Positions 56,896 to 64,000 of a stretch of DNA of 64,000 nt are shown in pieces. The first letter of the stretch is position 1; each line of letters opens with the position of its first letter. Under the pieces are notes generated by a model, which had not been told where the DNA came from, made no database searches, and worked only from the letters and a program-made list of their open reading frames with translations. The position numbers and the translations under genes were made by a program. The DNA comes from Heterodera schachtii (Eukaryota; Nematoda; Chromadorea; Rhabditida; Heteroderidae): assembly GCA_023374025.1 (NCBI GenBank), contig SIJG01000008.1:984215-1048214 (forward strand), in the 5' to 3' direction.

Positions 56896-59800
56896 TCATT
56901 CACTCTTTTGGCCGCTTCCGTCGCCGCCCATTAACTTTCTGCACATTTTGTCCACTTCCCCCAAATCGTTCCTCAGTTGTTTGTTGAATGCTTCAATTTT
57001 GGCGTTCAAAATCGCCAAACTTTTGTCCAAAATGGCCAGTCCATTTGTCCTTTCCGTGGCCAATTGTCGTGCCGTAATTGCCTCAAATTCGGCACTGTTC
57101 AATTCGTCACGGATTCGTCGCATTACGCCCAGCATTATCATTGTTTTGGTTGGCACATTTTTGACATGAGCCATGGACGCTTTGCATTGTTTAACTTGGT
57201 CAGCGAATCGGTCAAAATTTTCTTTCAATTTTTCAATGGCATTTCCTTGGCCGCCCATTCTCTCTGTTTTTTGAACACAATTTTATTTAAACAAACCTAT
57301 TTTTAATTCTTTATGCTATGCAATTTTAATATATACAAATGTTGAAAAAAAATACTTGATTAATTAACCAATTAGCTAATTAATTGATAAATAATTGCAT
57401 GATTAATTAATCAATTGGCTAATTACTTAATTGCTTCCATGCCATTTGATCTGCCAATTCCGTCGAATAATTGTCATCGATTCCTTCTTGAATAATAAAT
57501 TGGGGACCAATTCTGTTGAAGAATTCGTTTTGTGTGGTTGGCCGATTTATCATTTCAACCGATTGGACAATTGGCGGTGTAAAAAGCAACAAAATACCAA
57601 AATTAGTCAGTTCAATTGCATCGTCAAAGCGATTTAATGATTCAACCCATTGAAATGCCTAAAAGAGAAAAATGAAAATAAATTTTACTTAAATAATATC
57701 TCTCATTTATCGAAAGTGACCATGTTTTCTTTTTTAGGTTAATACTTTTTATTCAATAATAAATGAACTAAAGAAAAAGGCATTTAAAAAAGCCTATTTA
57801 AAAAGCTAATAAAAACCAATGCATAAAAAAATAATTAAATAATTTTTTGTGCCTAAATTTATCTTATTTTATTTTACAATAAACAAAAAATTAAAAAATA
57901 TACAAATGCATTTTACGATTAAAAAAAAAACAGAAAATTAATGAAATTATGTGTTAGCAAAAACTCTCAATTTTTCATAACCTTTCCATTTTTTGCGGCT
58001 TCACATGAAGAAGCGAATTCCTTCCAAATCTCTGCTCTTAGTGCGTTTAGACAGCCCAAAATTTGCTCGTGAAATTCTGTCGAATTAATGTCCAAATTTT
58101 CCAATACCAAAAGTGTGCCCAATTCGCGCCAAAGTCTAACAAAAAAGAACAGAACGCTCAATTCCCTCTGTTTTTGGCTTTTCGTCCTAATTTTCGCTTG
58201 AAATTCGCTGCTTTCGTCCCCAATTTGCACTAATATTTTGTCAATCCGTTCATTTGCCATCCCTTTCATTTGGCCCATTAAATGTTCCGCTTTCAATGCT
58301 GAGTCCGTTTTGCGATCACTGATCAGTTTGACGATGCTTTTAACGTCGGCATCCAAAGCGTAGGGAAAACGTCCGTTGCCGGAGGCGACAAAGCCGAAGC
58401 GCAATTGGCGCGTGGGCTTTCCGACTGCGCGAATGCTTGTGGCAATCGCGCGGACCACCAATTCGTCGGTTGTTTCGCCAATATTTGCTGTCGATGCTTC
58501 CCCCGACTGATTTAGCTGCTTCTCCTCTCTCCCCAGATGTTGACGCCTCCTCATTAGCGAGCTTTGTCCAATGGTTGGGTTTAGCATTGGCGAAAAATCC
58601 CTGTCCATGGGCAAAGTGCCAACGACAAAATTCTCTGAGAGCGACTGCGACGACGGAGACCGCTGTTTCTGCTAATGATGAGCTTTTTTAAATAATTGCA
58701 ACAAATTACATCGTCTCCATTCCAAAAATCGCTTCTTTTACTCATCTCCCATTTATCCCCGAATTTTAATTTTGCCAAAATCATTTCATTGGCCATTTTC
58801 TGTTGCCATTAGCAAATGCTTACTGTCTTTATCAGCTTGATGAACTGAAGAGTTTGTGAGTCCAATTGGTTATTTGTCTGTTGCTTTTTGTCGTTTGTGC
58901 CGCGGTGGACCGACGGGGAGGGAATCATTTGAAAGGTGTCAAGTGTATTTGGGGAAGCCCAACGCGACCCAATCAGCGGGTAATTTGCTTAATGAATTGA
59001 GCATAGGGAAAAGCCGCAAAATGAGGAGGGAGCAAAAGGGGCAAAGGCAATTTTGTCAGAGGAATTGAACCGATTAGTAAAAGTTGGGAATGTCAGCTGC
59101 TAATCTGGGCTAATTGGCATGTGCCACTTTTACCCCGATTTGCTTCTTGCGCCTTTTTCGCTGCTTTTTGGTTTTCTCTTGACAACCATTCCGGCATTAG
59201 TCGCGTTGGCACTTGTGCTTTCCTGAGTGCTTCCGCAATCCTTCGTGGCGATGGCTTTTCCGATTTCGCTTCTTCCAAATTCTGTTCTATTTAAAATATG
59301 ATTAGTTAATTAAATTTATAATAATTACACTAATTACCACCATGTTCGTTATAAGTGCTCGGCTGCTACTTGCGCCGGCATCGCTTCTTTCAGTGTTATA
59401 AAATGCTTTTTGGTGGAATTTGTCCGTCAATTCGTTGATGGGATTTGGCCACGGGCCGACGGCCATTTGTTCTTCTCCCAATGAATTGGAGCTGACCGAT
59501 GCCTCGGAATCATCAGCAGTTAATGGATTTGGCACTGCTTGTGCCCAACTTTCGTATGCTTTTGCTGCTTCTTCAATCTATCAAAATTAACTTTCAAATA
59601 TAACAAATCCTTTTTTAATATAAACTAAAAAAACGCTCTGCTGATCATTGGACTCGGCCTGGGGTATTCAAAAAAGGGACACTTTTAAATTTTTACAGAC
59701 TAAGGACTGATTTTCCTTCGCTGAGATTGGCACCCCTTTCCCCTTCCCCCGTGCCCTCCCCCATTGTTTTTCATTGGTAATTCACTCTTTGGCATTCTTC

Positions 59801-60166
59801 TTCTGTTGTTTTCCGTTCCTTCTTTTGTGTTATCACTTTTTTCATTTCAATTCTGAGCTTTTTCGCCGGTGAGCCCAAAAAAGGCGGCTCTTTTTGCTTT
59901 TCCGTCCTATCATTTCGCTTTTCGGCACTTTTCGTTGGCACTGTCCCTTTTTCTTTTTCCCCCGTTCCTTTGGCCCTTTCTCCAATGAAAATGCCCTTTT
60001 GCCGCGGTTGGCCCAAAATGTTTTTGGCATTTTGTTTCAAATTTTGATGTGATTCCTTTTGCGTTTCTTTGCCTTTTTCTTTGCCGTGCGACGTTTGAAA
60101 AGTTGGCACTGTCAAAGTAATGATCAGCAGAAAAGCAAAAAGTGGTGAACATTTTGGGCAAAACAT
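56896..60166 (-). CDS. P4: secreted, Lys-rich head with A-B-C tail (family member 4)
   Basis: Exons: 60166 to about 59779, about 59580-59338, about 59282-59120, about 58675-57982 (A), 57658-57427 (B) and 57263-56896 (C). A signal peptide (SPLFAFLLIITLTVPTF) starts the protein. The first exon is very rich in Lys, Gln and Glu (AKKLRIEMKKV, QKKERK). Exon 2 is acidic and Ser-rich (EEAAKAYESWAQAV). A: TDELVVRAIATSIRAVGK, LRFGFV, FFVRLWRELGTLL. B: IELTNFGILLLF. C: VKNVPTKTMIMLGVMRRI. The A/B intron is phase 0 and B/C phase 1, as in P2 and P3. The join from exon 3 to A is not settled. No break was seen in the tail. Putative exported protein. Confidence 0.72.
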
Positions 60167-62101
60167 TGCGCAATTTTAATAGGATGAAAATTCGATAAAA
60201 TAATATTATATAGAATAATGAAACTAAGAAATTTTTGTTGTAATTTTATACATAAAAGGCATATGTAAATATGTGATATACGTTTGAATAATCAATTTTA
60301 TATATTGATTTAATAAAATGAATTAATAATTTTATTTTTAAGAGTTTTTTTAAATTATTAATTATATATTTTTAAGTGCTTATTTTTTGAGTGCCATTAA
60401 TTTTAATGAGAACTTTTGTAATAAAATTTTTGCTCATCGATGGTGAAGGGAAATTTATCAGTTGTTCTTACTTTCTACAATTTGTTCCCATTAATAATCG
60501 TCAATTTGTCATGCCAATTAGTGGGATGAGTCATTATCATCCCTTTGACATTTCTGCCTTTTCCCTTTTCCGCTTTTTCTCCTGCTGATTTCGCTGCTTT
60601 TTTTTTTTGCACATTTTTCTCCGTCCGTCGTTCCCCAATTTCATTTTCTATCTTTTTTCAAATCAAAAGGTGGGGAGCATGCACAACAACCGTCGCCCGA
60701 AAATTACATTGAAAAAGATTTTTAGAAAACGATGGGTCGGCGGAGAAAAAAGACAATCGGAGGGGGGGGGGGGGGCAAGACAAGTTGAGCAGCAGCAGGA
60801 GCAGAAATTGCGATCGTCGTCCGACCACGTCATGTTCGATGTGCTCCACCTCCTTACCCACTCTTCCCCATCATTTTCGGTTGGGTAATACCCCCTAATT
60901 AGCTCCTAATTACCCCCCCCCCCCCCACCCACCCACCCACCTGCTCCTCCTCCTCCTCCTGCTGCACTTCTGCTGCCTGTTCGTTCCTTTTTTGTCCATT
61001 ATTTCTAATTATCATGCTCATTACTGCTCTGCTGTGCTGTTGTGCTGCCTGTTCCTGCTTCTGTTTCTGCTCCCCCCCCCTTTCTTCGACCGGTCTTTCC
61101 CCCCCCCCCCCCCCCCCGGGGGTTTTGCTGTTGCGCTGCTCCATCCATTCGAGAAAATTCGTCGTTACGACATAATATTTGTAAAGCCATTAATTCCAAA
61201 GTGTGCGCACCTTTGCCCTGCTGTTGGCCATGGAAATTGTCGTGGAACCGCAGCGCCAAAAGTTTTTGAGAACAGTCTTTTTTTGTTTTTTGATTGGCCA
61301 CCGCCCACCGAAGGAAAAATTAAAATGGAAAATGAAATGGAAATTTCTCTATAAAATGGCAGAAGAATTCCTTCACATTACTTTCACCATTATCCCATTT
61401 TCACTTTCCTATACATATTCATCATCTCTTGCGGTTCGTGCCCAAACGAACGACCAAAATTGGGGCAATTTCAAATTAATAATTTAATTGGTTAATCATC
61501 AAACATGTGAGCCTTGTACAATTTTCCCCATGATATTGCGTAAAAATAGTTTCACATTTAATAGTTACCAAATAATTAAGGAGTTTTTTTTGTTTAATAT
61601 TTTTCAATTACTTAAAGTAAGAAAATTTAAAATAATAATGCTATTCGATTATTACTTTCTAATAATTTCTATAAAATATTTTTTGACTTTTTTATGCCAA
61701 TTTTTGCCATTAAATTCTTAAATATACAATTTTTAAAAGCTTTGTAGGACCCGAATTTAATTTTAGAGTTATAGACGTTGCCTGGATAATTTGAAAATTC
61801 AGACCGAAATCTTAAATGTCCAGTAATCTGAGAAACAAAACCCAAGATCGGGAAGCAAAAAAAAGAAGCGGGATATTGCCCGAGTTGGGAATCCAAGCCA
61901 TGGAGCATAGGCTTAAAGAATGGCGCAGACCCCTAACAAAACGTATTGCCCAACCCCCACCCCGTTAGATAAAGGTGTTGCGTGTCAGGGTAATTACTTT
62001 GTTAATTGATTATTTGAATGTTAATTATTTTACAGTAATGTCAGAAATAAAATAAATTAGTCAAATTCAAGAAAGTGCTTTACAATAATAAATTATTCAT
62101 A
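60167..62101. other. Intergenic with G/C homopolymer runs
   Basis: 5' region of P4 and upstream region of the Ala/His gene. G/C runs at 60762-60774, 60914-60926 and 61100-61118. Minus-strand open frames at 60899-61301 are Gln/Glu/Gly-rich low complexity; not called. No RNA gene was seen. Confidence 0.4.
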
Positions 62102-63118
62102 ATGAAAAGGCCTTCTTCGGTTGTCGCTTTTGGTGGCCATTTATTTGTCGGCTTTATTCTGTTGTCGCTTTTCATTGGCACTTTGGGCACTGAGAAAAAA
62201 GAGGTGAAAATTAAAATGTAATTAATAAAAACTCGAAATAATCGAATACAAAACAAAAAACAAAAATGAAATTGCGAAGCAAAATCGTGAAAAAATATTC
62301 CATTTTCTGATTATATTTCATTTTTTAATTTACTCTCTAAATTCACTTTTAATAGTAAATTTTCTTTGCCCAATTCAGACGAAACCTGCCGCTGCCGCTG
62401 CTCATTCTCACGCCGATGTAAGAAAAGCATTAATTATTTTAATTACACAATTCCATTTGCATTTTCAGGCCAAACATCCGCCGCCAGTCGCCGCCCACGC
62501 GGCCGCTGGCGCCGGCCACGCCTCCGTCGATGTAATAAAATAAAGCATAAATATCAGGGGACATTATGTATTGTTTGTTCAGCCGAAACACGCTTCTCCT
62601 TCTCCCGCTGGGGCTGCTGCTGCTGCTTCCCACGCGCATCCGCCCAATGGCGGCGCCGCCCACGCGGCCGAAGTGAGTCGAAATTTTAGAGAAATTAGGA
62701 CAAATAAATTTGAAAAATCAAAAGGCAATCAATTTAATCAGCTCATTAGTTTGTTGATTTTTGTGCTTTTTCAGCCAAAACATGCTGCTGCTCCCGCTAT
62801 CAAAATAACTGATGTAAGTTGGGAAAAAGCACTTCCCAATTTTAATTAATTTTAAATTATTTAATTAATATATTAAATTATTTTAATTAATACTTAAATT
62901 ATATTTCTGATTCACAGGAGGCCAACAATGTTTACTCGGTGTGTGTGGAGAGAGACGTTCTGCCGGCGCCGGAAAATGCGTCAAAGGACAAATTGAAGGC
63001 AATCGCTGCGAAATGCGACGAATGCGGGGCGGCAAAATGCAAAGCCAAATGCGGGGGCAAAGAAGTGAACGACGCGTGCCGAACATGCATTATGCAAAAC
63101 TGTCCACCGGCAAAATAA
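62102..63118 (+). CDS. Secreted modular Ala/His/Pro-rich protein with Cys-rich end
   Basis: Exons 62102-62203, 62379-62417, 62469-62531, 62583-62672, 62775-62813 and 62918-63118. All five introns are phase 0, so each exon is a unit that can be added or lost without a frameshift. Exon 1 is a signal peptide (HLFVGFILLSLFIGTLG). Exons 2-5 are short (13-30 codons), begin (T/A/P)KP or (A/P)KH, are rich in Ala, His and Pro, and end in Asp or Glu. Exon 6 is a different, Cys-rich domain of 66 residues with CDECGAAKCKAKCGG and CRTCIMQNC. Likely exported. The His-rich repeats and Cys pairs could bind metal (inference). The family is not recognised; the exon pattern is typical of fast-evolving secreted proteins. 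Confidence 0.85.
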
Positions 63119-64000
63119 AAAAGTGCAAAAATGGGGAGGGAAAGAAAGGCAAAGAACGGCACGGAAAGAGGACAAAATATGGCACGACGAGAAGGAATGA
63201 ATGAATGCACATAAATGAACAACATTTCACCCACTTTTAGTGATTTGAATTGGCCAACAGATCACCACTTCCAACTAATCTTTCTGATCATTCTGACCAA
63301 AAAAACAATAGGTCCATAAATAAATTATACAGAAAAGTCATTACGCCGCTATTTTGGGTAGAAAATTGTCCATGCAAAAGTTGGCACACTTTCTGATCGG
63401 ATAGTGAATTAATTCAGGAGATTAAAATGGGAATGTTCAAAATCACATTTTGTGTGTTTGAGATTTGCCTGTAAGATGCTTAACCGTCTCCCAATTGGAG
63501 GGCATATTTATTTTTACGAATAAAAAGAAATTAAAATCAAAAAATACAAAATTCAAAAAAAATAATTCTTTTAGGTACAAAATAATATATGAGTGGTTGG
63601 GTTGGATATGTACGATTTCAGAGGTATTAAATTATATGAAGTATAATAAAATAAAAAAAGAAAATAAATGAGAGAATAATATGGAAAAGGGATGATCGGA
63701 TGACGGCTATCCTTTGAAGTTTTTATCTTAATATAAAAAATTATTTTGCCTTTAAATTGCCTCCATAATTTGGGGTTTCTTCGTTGTTTAATTTCCCAAA
63801 TTATTTTTTTATTTAATTTTGTAAAAAGGATAAAAAAAGAACGGAACCATAGAAAATGCGTAATTTTGGATTAATTAAATTATTTTCATAAGTTCGCAAA
63901 GTTTTTGGACCTTTGCCCGCCTTTCGGTGGGTAGGGAAAAATTTTAAAAAAATTCTCAGATAAAAATCGGCATTAAAAATTCCATGCTGGAAACAAACGA
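63119..64000. other. 3' flank, no gene seen
   Basis: AT-rich. An open frame at 63465-63671 has no support. Confidence 0.4.

Overview
The window looks like nuclear DNA of a nematode. It is AT-rich, its genes are cut by many short GT-AG introns (often 45-60 nt), it carries TTAGGC-type interstitial telomere-like repeats, and two conserved genes align closely with animal orthologs. An expanded BTB/MATH gene and many signal-peptide genes with basic, nucleus-targeting-like stretches suggest a plant-parasitic tylenchid, perhaps a cyst nematode. That genus-level guess is inference. Exon models were spliced by hand from frame, splice sites and protein similarity.

Left part (1-21 kb), mostly housekeeping genes. 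CYFIP/GEX-2 of the WAVE complex (minus strand, 3' end off the left edge) is followed by a BTB-BACK-MATH gene on the plus strand with a probable frameshift. Three loci related to histone stem-loop binding protein (SLBP) follow: a short copy at 7.4-8.3 kb, a fuller copy at 13.3-15.0 kb and an isolated N-terminal exon at 16.7-17.1 kb. An RBM19/MRD1-type ribosome-biogenesis gene lies between the first two, and a peptide-type GPCR occupies 19.2-21.2 kb.

Right part (21.8-64 kb), accessory. The main find is a family of four paralogous minus-strand genes, called P1-P4 here (21.8-26.4, 39.6-44.6, 46.4-51.6 and 56.9-60.2 kb). Each has a signal-peptide start, a head of unrelated low-complexity and mostly basic sequence (Gln-rich, Asn/Ser-rich, Ala-Glu repeats, Lys-rich), and a shared helical tail of three modules, A-B-C, with conserved intron phases. 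I do not recognise this tail. Between them are other secreted-protein genes: a Cys-rich gene, a pair of recent duplicates at 32.8 and 36.6 kb, a tiny secreted peptide and a modular Ala/His/Pro-rich gene at 62.1 kb. A serpentine receptor and an unassigned multi-exon gene are also present.

Two themes recur. First, parts of paralogs have been homogenised (exon B of P2 and P3; exons 2-3 of the duplicate pair) while signal-peptide or head exons diverge. Second, short inverted-repeat transposons with clean 8-bp target duplications are frequent, including a hAT-like element and three elements nested inside one another in a P2 intron. Several degenerate tRNA-like sequences are scattered among them.
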